The notes: generated from the letters alone by a model not told the origin. A stretch of DNA of 64,000 bases from Bog-473 sp963725895 (GCA_963725895.1 CAVSAJ010000001.1:2604001-2668000); one strand, 5' to 3'. Shown: positions 18,436 through 31,319, counted from the stretch's first letter. Translations and numbers: made by a program.

Positions 18436-19073
18436 CGGGTAGCCGGCGCGTCTTCGAACCGTGCGCGCACGGAAGCCACGATATGGGCGGCAAGTTCCCC
18501 GACGGACGCTTCGCCATTCACCACCAGCCAGTGCTCGGGATCGGCCGCCGCCTGAGCCAGGAACCCGTCGCGCACGCGTGCAGCGAACGCAGGGCCGAGG
18601 CGCTCCATCCGGTCCAGCCGTGCCGCGCTGCCGGGCCCGGCGGCGAGCCGAGCTGCCGCAACCTCGACCGGGACGTCGACGAGGACCGACAGATCCGCCA
18701 CCAGTCCGTCGGTCGCCCACTCGACCAGCGCGCGTAGCGCAGCGGGGTCGAGCCCACGCCCATAGCCCTGGTACGCCAGCGTCGAACCGGCGTAACGATC
18801 GCTGACGACCCATTCGCCGGCCGCGAGCGCAGGCCCGAGAACCTGTGTCACGTGCTCCGCGCGGTCAGCCGCCATGAGAAGTGCCTCGGCCCGGGGTGAT
18901 GGGGCGGGCACCTCCGGGGCGAGGAGCAGTGCACGCAGACCAGCCCCGAGCTCGGTGGCCCCGGGCTCGTGGGTCAGGCGGGCACCCAGCGCATCGGCAA
19001 GGGCGCGCGCCTGGGTGGATTTCCCGCAGCCGTCGATGCCCTCGAGCGCGATCAGGCGACCTCGGGCACCCAT
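18432..19073 (-). CDS. tmk: Thymidylate kinase
   Basis: Thymidylate kinase phosphorylates dTMP to dTDP for DNA synthesis. The 213-residue protein has the P-loop EGIDGCGKST (about 11-20), the HEPGAT segment, and the DRYAGSTLAYQGYGRGLD motif with the DRY triad. It starts 1 base after the topA stop and overlaps holB by 4 bases at its end, so topA-tmk-holB forms one operon. Confidence 0.95.
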   Translation of the reverse strand: MGARGRLIALEGIDGCGKSTQARALADALGARLTHEPGATELGAGLRALLLAPEVPAPSPRAEALLMAADRAEHVTQVLGPALAAGEWVVSDRYAGSTLAYQGYGRGLDPAALRALVEWATDGLVADLSVLVDVPVEVAAARLAAGPGSAARLDRMERLGPAFAARVRDGFLAQAAADPEHWLVVNGEASVGELAAHIVASVRARFEDAPATR

Positions 19074-19074
19074 C

Positions 19075-21879
19075 TCAGAAGGGTTCGCTCGGCGCTGCCT
19101 TCATCGCGGGTTCCGTCGCCCCTGCGCCGGTGCCCTCCGCGGCCTTGCTCGCTCCCGCCGACTTCTTCGCCGCCTTCCTCGTCTTCGCGACCGCCTTCGC
19201 GGTCTTCTTCGCGGTCTTCTTGGCCGGCGCGGCCTTCTTCGCCGCCTTCTTCTTGCGCGTCGACGGGCCGGCGGCGCGACGGTCGGCCAGGAGTTCGGAG
19301 GCCCGGTCCATGTCGATCGCCTCGACCGAGTCTCCCTTGCGCAGGCTGGCGTTCGTGGTGCCATCGGTGACGTAGGGACCGAACCGCCCGTCCTTCACGA
19401 CTACCGGCAGGTTGGTCGCTGGGTCAGTGCCGAGTTCGCGCAGCGGCGCCGCGGCGACGCGCCCGCGGCGCTGCTTGGGTTGTGCGAACAGCGCCCGCGC
19501 CTCGTCCAGGGTCACCGTCAGGAGCTGGTCCTCGCTCGTGAGGCTCCGCGTGTCGGATCCCCGCTTGAGATACGGACCGAAGCGCCCGTTGTGCGCGGCC
19601 ACCTCCTCGCCCGTGTCCGGGTCGGTGCCGACCGTCCGTGGGATGCGGAGCAGGTCGAGCGCCTGCTCGAAGGTGAGCGTCGCCGGGTCCATGGAGGCGA
19701 ACAGCGACGCCGTGCGCGGCTTGTCGCCCCCCTCGGTGACCTCGCCGACCTGTACATAAGGACCGAAGCGGCCGGCCTTGACCTGGATCTCGAGTCCGCT
19801 CTCAGGATCTGTGCCGAGGACGCGGTCGTTGGAGGGTGCCGCCAGGATCTCCTCCGCGCGGGCGATGGTGAGCTCGTCGGGGGCCAAGTCGTCGGGGATG
19901 GAGGCCCGGTCATCGCCGCGTTGGAGATAGGGGCCGTAGCGGCCGACGCGAGCCACGATGGGTTCGCCGTCGCTGCCGTCACCGAGCGGGATGGAATTGA
20001 CCTCGCGGGCATCGATCTCGGCGAGGTGCGCCGACACCGTGGCCTTCAGGCCGAGCGTCTCCACTTCGGTACCGTCGCTTGGCATTGCGCCCGGCGCGGT
20101 ACTGCCGAAGTAGAAGCGGGTGAGCCACGGCAGCGCCTCCTCCGTCCCCGACGCGATCTCGTCGAGGTCATCCTCCATCGAGGCGGTGAAGCCGTAGTCG
20201 ACCAGGTTCCCGAAGTAGCGCTCGAGCAGGCCCACGACGGCGAAGGCGGTGAAGCTCGGCACGAGCGCCGATCCCTTCTTCCAGACGTAGCCCCGGTCGA
20301 GGATGGTGGCGATGACGCTTGCGTAGGTGGACGGCCGACCCACGCCGAGCTCCTCCATCGCCTTGACGAGGGACGCCTCGGTGTAGCGGGCGGGCGGCTG
20401 TGTGGTGTGCGACCCCGCCTCGAATGCGGTGCCCTCCACCCGGTCGCCTTCAGCCAGCGCTGGCAGCACCATCTCCTCTGGGCTGTCGGTGTCAGGGTCG
20501 TCCTCGTCGCGGCCCTCCTGGTACGCCCTCAGGAATCCCGAGAAGGTGATGACGCGTCCGCTCGCCGAGAACTCGGACTCCTGTCCCGAGGCGAGGCCGC
20601 CGGGCACGTCGGCCACGAGCCGTAGCTGCGCGCTCGTGCCGGTGGCGTCGTTCATCTGCGAGGCCACGGTGCGCATCCAAATGAGCTCGTAGAGCCGGCG
20701 CTCGTCCCCCGAGAGCTCGCGGCCGACCTGCTCGGGTGTACGGAAGCTCTCACCGGCGGGGCGGATCGCCTCGTGCGCCTCCTGCGCATTCTTCACCTTG
20801 CGCTCGTACCGGCGCGGCGCGTCGGGGACGTAGTCGGCACCGAACATCTCGCGGGCCTGGTTCCGGGCGGCCGTCAGCGCCTCGTCGGACAGCGTGGTCG
20901 AGTCGGTCCGCATGTAGGTGATGTAGCCCTGCTCGTAGAGGCGCTGGGCCACCTGCATGGCGCGCTGTGCGCTGAAGCGAAGCTTGCGGCCCGCCTCTTG
21001 CTGGAGCGTCGACGTCATGAACGGCGCGGCCGGCGAACGTCGGAAGGGCCGCTCGGTTACCGAACGCACGGTGAAGGTCTGGCCGGTCAACTCGGTGGCC
21101 ACCGACGTCGCCTCGTCTTCGCCCAGTACCCGGACAACCGCCTTGCCCGTCTGGTCCCCGTGCTGGTCGAAGTCCTTGCCGGTGGCGACAGCCGTCCCGC
21201 CCAGGGTGATCAGCGTGGCCGCGAAGCCGTTCGGCGCGGCCGCGTTGGCGAAGGTGCCCTCGACGCCCCACCACGTCGCAGAGCGAAACCGCATCCGGGC
21301 CCGTTCGCGCTCGACCACCATCCGGGTGGCCACGCTTTGGACGCGGCCGGCCGACAACCGTGGCATGACCTTGCGCCAGAGCACAGGCGAGACCTCGTAA
21401 CCGTAGAGCCGGTCCAGGATGCGGCGGGCCTCTTGGGCGTCGACGAGGCGGCGGTCGAGCTCACGCCACTCGTCGACAGCGCGTGCGATCGCCGCGGGGG
21501 TGATCTCGTGGAAGACCATCCGCTTGACGGGAACTGTGGGCGAGAGCACCTCGGAGAGGTGCCATGCGATCGACTCCCCCTCGCGGTCCTCGTCAGTGGC
21601 GAGGTAGAGCTCGTCGGCGCTCTTGAGGAGCTTCTTCAGGTTGGCTACGACCGACTTCTTGGGCGACGACACCACATAGAGCGGCTTGAAGCCGTTGTCG
21701 ACGTCGACACCGAGGCGTGCCCACGACTCACCTTTGTATGCGGCAGGCACCTCGTCGGCGCCACGTGGCAGATCGCGGATGTGGCCGACGGAGGACTCGA
21801 CGATGAAGTCCGGGCCGAGCATCCCGCCGATCGTGCGCGCCTTGGCCGGTGACTCGACGATGACGAGCGCCTTACCCAC
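19075..21879 (-). CDS. topA: DNA topoisomerase I
   Basis: This type IA topoisomerase relaxes negative supercoils. The 934-residue protein starts at GTG with KALVIVESPAKARTI (Toprim), followed by the acidic triad region ATDEDREGE and the catalytic tyrosine in YITYMRTDST. The C-terminal third contains repeated domains with the motif GRFGPYV/GRYGPYL, as in actinobacterial TopA, which lack the zinc fingers of the E. coli enzyme. It ends in a Lys/Ala-rich tail (KKKAAKKAAPAKKTAKK) typical of actinobacterial enzymes and thought to aid DNA binding. Confidence 0.96.
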   Translation of the reverse strand: MGKALVIVESPAKARTIGGMLGPDFIVESSVGHIRDLPRGADEVPAAYKGESWARLGVDVDNGFKPLYVVSSPKKSVVANLKKLLKSADELYLATDEDREGESIAWHLSEVLSPTVPVKRMVFHEITPAAIARAVDEWRELDRRLVDAQEARRILDRLYGYEVSPVLWRKVMPRLSAGRVQSVATRMVVERERARMRFRSATWWGVEGTFANAAAPNGFAATLITLGGTAVATGKDFDQHGDQTGKAVVRVLGEDEATSVATELTGQTFTVRSVTERPFRRSPAAPFMTSTLQQEAGRKLRFSAQRAMQVAQRLYEQGYITYMRTDSTTLSDEALTAARNQAREMFGADYVPDAPRRYERKVKNAQEAHEAIRPAGESFRTPEQVGRELSGDERRLYELIWMRTVASQMNDATGTSAQLRLVADVPGGLASGQESEFSASGRVITFSGFLRAYQEGRDEDDPDTDSPEEMVLPALAEGDRVEGTAFEAGSHTTQPPARYTEASLVKAMEELGVGRPSTYASVIATILDRGYVWKKGSALVPSFTAFAVVGLLERYFGNLVDYGFTASMEDDLDEIASGTEEALPWLTRFYFGSTAPGAMPSDGTEVETLGLKATVSAHLAEIDAREVNSIPLGDGSDGEPIVARVGRYGPYLQRGDDRASIPDDLAPDELTIARAEEILAAPSNDRVLGTDPESGLEIQVKAGRFGPYVQVGEVTEGGDKPRTASLFASMDPATLTFEQALDLLRIPRTVGTDPDTGEEVAAHNGRFGPYLKRGSDTRSLTSEDQLLTVTLDEARALFAQPKQRRGRVAAAPLRELGTDPATNLPVVVKDGRFGPYVTDGTTNASLRKGDSVEAIDMDRASELLADRRAAGPSTRKKKAAKKAAPAKKTAKKTAKAVAKTRKAAKKSAGASKAAEGTGAGATEPAMKAAPSEPF

Positions 21880-22020
21880 GGCGAAGCCCGCGGGAGATCG
21901 GTCGGAAGGGTGTAACAGAGGGCATGGTCACGTCAGAGTGGGGGTCCGCCGCCCTGCCTGTCAAGAGCGGCTGTTTCCGAAAGGTCTCCCGAGGAACGGT
22001 CTCCTAGGTGGTTGAGCAGG

Positions 22021-24345
<2,325 letters not shown>

Positions 24346-24600
24346 TCCTGGTGTGCCCTTTCTCTTCCGATGCGTCTTGGGGCGAAGGGGCGATGACGCC
24401 CTCCCCCCTGCGGTGCGGCAGCGTTCGGCACCACGGCGGTCGTTGTCATGAACCGACTCCGAGGGCGCGCCGGCGAGGTCGCACCCGACGCCGGGCCGTC
24501 GGGCACGTTAGCGACTGGCACGCGTGCGGGCAATTTTGTTGTCGCCGCGGGTGCCTCTGACCAGGGCGTACTGCTCAAGACTCCGCCTCAAGACGGCGCC

Positions 24601-27054
24601 TCAAGACTCCGCCGGATCGCTCGGGGCACCCGCTACGAGCTCGAACGAAGGGTTCAACATCGCAGGGCGCCGCCCCCACGTGCCGACCATGCCCTCGGCG
24701 ACCAGACGCGCCCCGGGCTCGATCCCGGCGATCTTCGGGCGCCCCTGGAACACGAGGAGGAGGCCGCCCGTGCCGTCGCTCAAGACGCACTCGAGGTTGG
24801 AGGCGCCTGCCCGCGGCTGCACCCGGACCGACTTCACCCGGCCTGCCACTCTGACCCGTTGACGCGGCGTCACCGAGGCGATCGGCTTCGTGGCCCCGGC
24901 GCGCTGGGCCAGCGTCGCGTCGGCGGCCAACACCGCGGAGGGTCGGCGTGAGCCGTCCTTCCGTCCCATGCGGTCCAGCCCCGTCCGCCCCTCACGGTCG
25001 ATCGGCGCTGCCCCATCGGCGCCGACACCACTGAGACGCGCCCGCTGCACGGAGCGGCCGTACGAGCGCGCTCGCTCCTCGTAGCGCCCACCCACCGCGA
25101 AGGGGACGATCGTGGCGCTGACGTGGGGGACCTGGGCCAACACCGCAGCGAGCTTGTCCGCGGTGCGGTCGTGGAGGAAGCGCTGCCATACCCGGGCGAA
25201 GCTGCGTCGGGGCAGCAGCACCGTGCACTCGGTGTCACCGTCGAGCGTGGCATCGGCCACCAGCTCAATGGCGGCCCGGCCCAACCGCCGGTCCGGAGCC
25301 TCGATGATGTCGAGCGGGATCCGGGCGAGGCCCACCCGGCTCCACTCGGACTCGAGCTCGCGTGCGGCCTTGGCGTCGATGTCGAAGTGCACGGCTCGGA
25401 GGTCGTCGGGGGAGAGGGTGCGGGCGTACTGCAGGGCGCGCGCGGTGGCCATGTCCAGGCGGTCGACCAGGACAACGACGACGTGGCGCCGCAGCACGGG
25501 CGCTTCGGAGGCCTCCACGACGCCCGTCTCGAGCATCTCGGCCTCTCGGATGTACTGGCGATGCAGGCGAATGAGCCCGATGTAGAGGAGTGGACCGACC
25601 ACGAAGATGAGCCACGCCCCCTCCTTGAACTTCGCCACGGAGAAGATGAGGACCACAGTGAAGGACAAGAAGGCGGAGAAACCGTTGACGGCGACGCTGC
25701 GCCGCCAATGCCCTTCGCGCGCCGCCAGGTGATGCTTCACCATGCCCGAACCCGCCATGGTGAAGCCGGTGAACACACCGATCGCGTAGAGAGCGACCAA
25801 CCCGTTGACCTGCGCCTTGTACGCGAGCACGAGCGCCAGCGCGACCCCGGCCAGTACGAGAATCCCGTTGGAGAAGGCCAAGCGGTGGCCTCTGCGGGTC
25901 AGCTGCCGGGGCAAGAAGCGATCGCCCGCGACGAAACTGGCCAAATACGGGAACCCGTTGAAGCTCGTGTTGCCGCCCGTGTAGAGGATCAGCATCGTCG
26001 CCAGCTGCACCAGGTAAAAACACAGGTGCCCGATCGGGCTCGTGCCGAAGACCGCCTTGACCTCCTGGGACACTACCGTCGGCGACCCGTTGGCATACGG
26101 CACCGCGTGGGTCCAGCGGGCGAGCAGCGTGACGCCCAACACGAGGAAGCCGAGCGTCGTGCTCATGGCCACGAGTGTGCGACGCGCGTTGAATGCCTCG
26201 GGCTTGCGGAAGCTGCTCACCCCGTTGGAGATCGCCTCGAGTCCAGTCAGTGACGATCCCCCGTTGGCGAAGGAGCGCAGGAGCGAAATGAAGGCGAGCC
26301 CCATCAGCCATCCCGAGCCAGGCGTGCCGATCTTCCCTCCGTAGACCTGGTCGGCAGGCGGCAACGGGATCTGGTGCAGCGTGCCCAGAGCCTCCTTGAC
26401 GAAGCCGACGATGATGACCGACGCCAACGAGAAGATGAAGAAATAGGTCGGCACGGCGAAGTAGCTGCCGGCCTCGCGGATGCCGCGCAGGTTGCCGTAG
26501 AGGAGGACGAGCACCACGCCGACCGTGATGACGACGGTGTCGAACGTGTTGGCCAGGCTGGGCACCGCGCTGGTCAATGCGGCGGTGCCGGCCGACGTCT
26601 GCACTGCGACCGTCACCGTGTAGTCGATGAGCAGCGCGACCGCGGCGATTTGCGCGATCTTCGGGCCGAAGTTGTCGCGGGCCACCACGTAGGAGCCGCC
26701 AGCCTTGGTGTACAGCGCAATGACCTCGAGGTACGAGAGGGTGACGAAGAAGAGGACCCCGAGGATGGCGAGCGTGATGGGGACGACCAGCGTGAAGGCG
26801 GCCAGGCCGACGTAAGGCACCAGCTGGGTCAGCATCTCCTCGGTGCCGTAGGCGGAGGAGGAGATGCAGTCTGGTGACAGCACCCCGAGGGCGACAGGCC
26901 TGCTGAGCCGCTCCGATGCCAGCTGCTCGGTCACGAGCGGCGGGCCGAGAAGCACGTTCTTCAGCCGGTAGCGGCGTGTCTCGGGGATGTCCTCCGCCGC
27001 GACTCCGGGCAGCGGGACCGGGGGCCGAGAGGTCGTCCGGGTCGCCACGGCCAC
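24601..27054 (-). CDS. KimA-like potassium transporter fused to an OB-fold domain
   Basis: The first ~610 residues match the KimA (YdaO) branch of the APC superfamily: LSPDCISSSAYGTEEML near the start of the membrane domain, LLIDYTVTVAVQTSAGTAA, SSLTGLEAISNGV and GGNTSFNGFPYLA, followed by a cytoplasmic UspA-like domain (AVHFDIDAKAARELESEW). After a basic linker (about 690-735) comes an OB-fold (VRVAGRVKSVRVQPRAG, then FQGRPKIAGIEPGARL and MLNPSFEL). That OB-fold is usually a separate small gene in actinobacterial trkA clusters. The starts considered are GTG at 27054 or 27048. It is divergent from the two trkA genes, so the trio likely forms a regulated K+ uptake system. Confidence 0.85.
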   Translation of the reverse strand: MAVATRTTSRPPVPLPGVAAEDIPETRRYRLKNVLLGPPLVTEQLASERLSRPVALGVLSPDCISSSAYGTEEMLTQLVPYVGLAAFTLVVPITLAILGVLFFVTLSYLEVIALYTKAGGSYVVARDNFGPKIAQIAAVALLIDYTVTVAVQTSAGTAALTSAVPSLANTFDTVVITVGVVLVLLYGNLRGIREAGSYFAVPTYFFIFSLASVIIVGFVKEALGTLHQIPLPPADQVYGGKIGTPGSGWLMGLAFISLLRSFANGGSSLTGLEAISNGVSSFRKPEAFNARRTLVAMSTTLGFLVLGVTLLARWTHAVPYANGSPTVVSQEVKAVFGTSPIGHLCFYLVQLATMLILYTGGNTSFNGFPYLASFVAGDRFLPRQLTRRGHRLAFSNGILVLAGVALALVLAYKAQVNGLVALYAIGVFTGFTMAGSGMVKHHLAAREGHWRRSVAVNGFSAFLSFTVVLIFSVAKFKEGAWLIFVVGPLLYIGLIRLHRQYIREAEMLETGVVEASEAPVLRRHVVVVLVDRLDMATARALQYARTLSPDDLRAVHFDIDAKAARELESEWSRVGLARIPLDIIEAPDRRLGRAAIELVADATLDGDTECTVLLPRRSFARVWQRFLHDRTADKLAAVLAQVPHVSATIVPFAVGGRYEERARSYGRSVQRARLSGVGADGAAPIDREGRTGLDRMGRKDGSRRPSAVLAADATLAQRAGATKPIASVTPRQRVRVAGRVKSVRVQPRAGASNLECVLSDGTGGLLLVFQGRPKIAGIEPGARLVAEGMVGTWGRRPAMLNPSFELVAGAPSDPAES

Positions 27055-27136
27055 ACAGTAGAAGGTCTCGACCGCTCCCTCGGGGCTCCCTCCGTGCGCT
27101 TTTTGCACGCTAAGGGCGGGCGTGTTGCACTGTGGC

Positions 27137-27861
<725 letters not shown>

Positions 27862-27865
<4 letters not shown>

Positions 27866-28533
27866 GGGTCGCCATTGCCGGCGCAGGGAGCGTCGGGACC
27901 TCCATCGCATCGGATCTGCACGCGAGCGGCCACGACGTGCTCGTCATCGAGCGCGATCCCGATCTCGTCGAGCGTCTCCGGCCGACGCTCGACATCACCT
28001 GGGTGGCCGCAGACGCATGCGAGGTGTCGTCGCTCGATGCGGCCGGCCTCGCCACGGTCGACGTCGTGGTCGCGGCCACAGGTGACGACGAGGACAACCT
28101 CGTCATCTCGCTCTTGGCCAAGCAGGAGTTCGCGGTGCCCCGCGTGGTGGCGCGGGTGAACCACCCGAAGAACCAGTGGCTGTTCAACGAGAGCTGGGGG
28201 GTCGATGTCTCGGTCTCGACGCCCCAACTGCTCACGGCACTGGTCGAAGAGGCGGTGTCGGTGGGTTCCCTCGTACGGCTCCTGCAGCTCCAGGGCGGCG
28301 CCGCCCACCTCGTCGAGATCACCCTGGCCGACGACTCGCCGGCCAACGACACCGCCATCGCGGATCTCGCCTTTCCCCGCGACGCGGTCGTCGTCGCCGT
28401 TGTACGGGGCGACCGGCTGATCGTCCCGCGGGGTGACACGACGCTGCAGTCGGGTGACGAGGTGCTCGTGCTCGTCACCGAGGAGGCGGAGGACGCGGTG
28501 CACGCGGTCTTCATCGCCGGAGCGAACGGCTGA
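27862..28533 (+). CDS. trkA: TrkA-type K+ transport regulatory protein, second of pair
   Basis: This 223-residue protein starts at GTG overlapping the previous stop. It has the Rossmann loop GAGSVGTSIASDL, the acidic ribose-binding residue in VIERDPD, and a RCK-C domain ending GDEVLVLVTEEAED. Paired trkA genes beside an APC/KimA-type permease are a recurring actinobacterial arrangement, and the two proteins probably form a heteromeric gating ring. Confidence 0.9.
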
Positions 28534-28641
28534 CCGCAACCGGGCCGCAACCCCCGCGACAGCCCTGCTCAGCGACGCCGATCGTTCGCGTGTACTTCCT
28601 CTAATTGTCACGCCCGCTCAAGATCGGGACCGGACCGCCCG

Positions 28642-28647
28642 TACCAT
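28642..28647 (+). promoter_or_regulatory. -10 element of a probable leaderless promoter
   Basis: TACCAT ends seven bases before the ATG at 28655. With that spacing the transcript would begin at or within a base or two of the start codon. No ribosome-binding site is present. Confidence 0.5.
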
Positions 28648-28654
28648 ATGAAGT

Positions 28655-29456
28655 ATGGAGGCGGCCTTCTTCGATCTCGACAAGACGGTGATCGACCGGG
28701 CCTCCATCGCCGCGTTCGGGCGGCCTTTCCTCAAGGGTGGCCTTATCAACCGGCGCCTCGTGGCGCGGGCGGCCATCTCACAGCTCCTCTACCTGTACTT
28801 CGGCGCCGACGAGGATCGCCTGGTGCGGGTGCGCGAGTCGATGCTGGCGGTGACCAAGGGATGGGACCGCGCCCAGGTGCGCCAGATCGTGCGCGAGACC
28901 ATGCTGCAGACGATGGAGCCGATCATGTACGCGGAGGCGCTCGAGCTGATGGAGCTGCACCGGGCGGCGGGGCACCGCGTCTACCTGGTGTCGGCCTCGC
29001 CCGAAGAGATCGTGCTCCCATTGGCCGATCTCCTCGGCGTGGACGGTGCCATCTGCTCGCGCGGCGAAGTGGACGAGCAGGGTCGCTACACGGGCCGGAT
29101 GGCCTTCTACGCGTACGGCGAGTCGAAGGCGGACGCGATGCGGGAGCTGGCGGCGCGGCATCGGGCTCGACCTCGGGGCGAGCAGCGCGTACTCGGACTC
29201 GGCCACCGACCTCCCCATGCTCGAGGCCGTAGGCCGGCCCGTCGCAATCAACCCGGATCGCGCGCTGGCCAAGGTCGCTCGCGAACGAGGCTGGGAGGTA
29301 CGCAACTTCACCAAGCCGATTCGGCTGCGCGACCGGGTGGGCCGCAGCACACCAGTGCTGACGACGAGCCTCGCCGTGGCCGGCGCCGCACTGATCCTGT
29401 GGCGGCGCGGACTACGCGCTCGTCATGCGGCCTTGGCCGGCCGCCGCGTCGCCTGA
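28655..29456 (+). pseudogene. HAD-superfamily IB hydrolase (SerB-like), split by a +1 frameshift
   Basis: The 5' part encodes the HAD nucleophile motif FFDLDKTVID, a helical cap, and the motif II region VYLVSASPEEI. After ARH (about 29160) the frame changes, and motif III/IV continues one frame over as GLDLGASSAYSDSATDLPML, followed by a C-terminal membrane-like segment (TTSLAVAGAALILWRRGL). Removing one C at about 29158-29163 restores a single ~266-residue protein. These proteins are phosphoserine-phosphatase-like and in actinobacteria are often acyl-phosphate or lipid-related phosphatases. Whether the break is real or an assembly error cannot be told here. Confidence 0.8.
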
Positions 29457-29495
29457 TCCAGACTGCGGGCGACTTCGAAGACGGGGGCCTGGTCC

Positions 29496-29570
29496 CTACG
29501 CGTCGCGCAGCCGACGGGCGGCGAGCACGCCGATCGCAACCAGCAGGGCGAGGATGAGGAGCTTCTTCAT
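29496..29570 (-). CDS. Single-TM microprotein, 24 residues
   Basis: On the minus strand ATG at 29570 opens MKKLLILALLVAIGVLAARR, then LRDA and a stop. It has two N-terminal lysines, a 16-residue hydrophobic core and a basic C-terminal end, the profile of a small membrane protein. A similar MKKLL-hydrophobic start is seen in DLW-39-type actinobacterial microproteins, but this one is shorter and lacks the DLW motif. The ribosome-binding site is poor. It sits downstream of the sigma factor gene and convergent to the HAD gene. Confidence 0.4.
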   Translation of the reverse strand: MKKLLILALLVAIGVLAARRLRDA

Positions 29571-29649
29571 GCCCGGAAGCCTAGGCGCGGCCTGCTCCGC
29601 GTGTCGCCACCGCCATCTCGGGCCGGGCCGGCAACGGGCGGGGGTCTTC

Positions 29650-30588
29650 TCAGACCGTCAGCAGGTCGCGGGCGCCGGTGTCCGAGGACGGATGGCGCAG
29701 CTTGGACATCGCCCGAGCCTCGATCTGGCGGATGCGCTCCCGGGTCAGGTTGAAGTGCTCGCCGACTTCCTCGAGCGTCCGGGGCTCGCCGCGGTCCAGC
29801 CCGAAGCGCAGCCGCAGGATCTCGCGCTCGCGCTCATCGAGCGGGGAGAGGAGCCGGCCGATCTCGTCGGGCAGCAGCGACACCGCCGCCACCTCGAAGG
29901 GTGACTCGGCGGAGCGGTCCTCGACGACATCGCCCAGCTCGGCGTCCCCGTCCTCGCGCAGCGGCTCGGACAGCGACAGCGGCTCGGCACGAAACCGCAG
30001 CGCCTCTACGAGCTTGTCCTCGGGCATTTCGACCTCGACCCCGAGCTCAGCCAGCGTGGCCGGGCGACCGAGCTTGAGCTCGAGGCGCGCCTGCGCCTTC
30101 TGCACGCGGGCAAGCGTGTCACCGGCGTGGACAGGCAGGCGGATGGTACGGCCGGTGTTGGCGATGCCACGGGTGATGGCCTGGCGGATCCACCACGTTG
30201 CATAGGTTGAGAACTTGAAGCCCTTGCGCCAGTCGAACTTCTCGACGGCGTGCATGAGACCGAGGTTGCCCTCCTGGATCAGGTCGAGCAGCGGCAGGCC
30301 GGAAGCCTGATACTTCTTGGCGATCGACACGACCAGACGGAGGTTGGACTGGACGAAGGTCTGCTGGGCCTGCTCACCCTCCATGACGGCGCGGCGCAGC
30401 TCGCGCTTCTTCGCTGTCGTGAGGCCCTTGGGGGCCTTGGCCACGTCGGTCTCGGCGGTCCGCCCGGCCTCGATGGCCTGCGCGAGACGGACCTCGTCGT
30501 CCTTGGTCAGCAGCGGATACTGGCCGATATCGGTCAGGTACAGCCGGACGAGATCCTCGTCGTCGCGCTCAATTCGTTCTTTCGCCAA
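29650..30588 (-). CDS. RNA polymerase sigma factor, group 1/2 (RpoD/HrdB-like)
   Basis: The 312-residue sigma factor begins in region 1.2 (DLVRLYLTDIGQYPLL), then has region 2 (NLRLVVSIAKKY, LIQEGNLGLMHAVEKFDW, FSTYATWWIRQAI), region 3 and region 4 (REREILRLRFGLDRGEPRTLEEVG, LTRERIRQIEARA). Core-binding and -10/-35 recognition segments look intact. It lacks the long N-terminal region 1.1 of the principal factor, so it may be the primary factor of a short type or a group 2 alternative. The start is a TTG at 30588, as no ATG/GTG precedes region 1.2 in frame. Confidence 0.9.
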   Translation of the reverse strand: MAKERIERDDEDLVRLYLTDIGQYPLLTKDDEVRLAQAIEAGRTAETDVAKAPKGLTTAKKRELRRAVMEGEQAQQTFVQSNLRLVVSIAKKYQASGLPLLDLIQEGNLGLMHAVEKFDWRKGFKFSTYATWWIRQAITRGIANTGRTIRLPVHAGDTLARVQKAQARLELKLGRPATLAELGVEVEMPEDKLVEALRFRAEPLSLSEPLREDGDAELGDVVEDRSAESPFEVAAVSLLPDEIGRLLSPLDEREREILRLRFGLDRGEPRTLEEVGEHFNLTRERIRQIEARAMSKLRHPSSDTGARDLLTV

Positions 30589-30716
30589 GATTTCCCCAAA
30601 CCCTTCCGTCCCAATGCCTCGGCAGGGGGGCCTGGCCGGGCCTTCGCGTCGTAGTACAACGCAGCCGACGCCCGTTCCTGGCGTACGTAGGCTGCTGAGT
30701 CAGTGTAATGGGGCTG

Positions 30717-31319
30717 TCAAGATGGCCGTACAGCAGGGAAAACGTGCGTCTCGACAAACGCCCGTTCGAGCTTCTCCCCGAGGTCCCCGCTCCGCGCCCG
30801 ACCTTCGGGCGTCGCATCGATCAGGGCCAGACCACCCTTGATCTCCGCCACCAGTTCCCGGTGTGCCCCCGTCAGGACCGCCAGGACCGGAGCCTCGCTC
30901 ACCGTCGACGCGGTGCGCAGGTGGGCCTCGTACACCGCGTTGAGGCGGGGAAGCAGCACTCCGGCGAAGGCGGTCAAAGGAGCGGAGAGATCGGGCGCTG
31001 CGGCGAGCGTGTCGAGCGCGCCATCGAGAGGTCCGTCCGGCGCCGCTACCAGCGCTCCGGCGTCGACTCCGGCTCGCACGGGTAGGCGCTCGGCCCAGCG
31101 CGCGGCGAGCACGCCGTGCCCACGCGACACTGCTGCGCACCACACCCGTGCCTCGGCACTCCACACATCGGCCGCGCGCGCATCCGCCTCTCTCGCGGAC
31201 CTGGTCGCCCACACGCCGGTCATTGTGAAGATGCGACGCTCCAACCACTCGTACGCGCCGACCAGCACGGCGAGCTCGTGGATACCGCGCCAGCGCAATG
31301 GGCCCGCCGGGTCAGCCAC
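30717..31319 (-). CDS. Hypothetical helical protein following nadE
   Basis: The 200-residue protein starts at GTG 31319, overlapping the nadE stop by 8 bases. It is Ala-rich and largely helical (HELAVLVGAYEWLERRIF, WSAEARVWCAAVSRGHGVL, LTGAHRELVAEIKGGLALID). The layout resembles a ferritin-like or HEAT-free helical bundle, but I see no metal-binding ExxH pattern and do not recognise a family. Translation is probably coupled to nadE. Confidence 0.7.
   Translation of the reverse strand: MADPAGPLRWRGIHELAVLVGAYEWLERRIFTMTGVWATRSAREADARAADVWSAEARVWCAAVSRGHGVLAARWAERLPVRAGVDAGALVAAPDGPLDGALDTLAAAPDLSAPLTAFAGVLLPRLNAVYEAHLRTASTVSEAPVLAVLTGAHRELVAEIKGGLALIDATPEGRARSGDLGEKLERAFVETHVFPAVRPS

Noticed and set aside
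18874..20625. A 583-codon plus-strand frame opposite tmk and topA
   Set aside because: Antisense of well-conserved genes with no recognisable protein features.
29485..29500. GGGGGCCTGGTCCCTACG as a DosR box
   Set aside because: The left half lacks GGGAC and the site overlaps the end of the microprotein frame.
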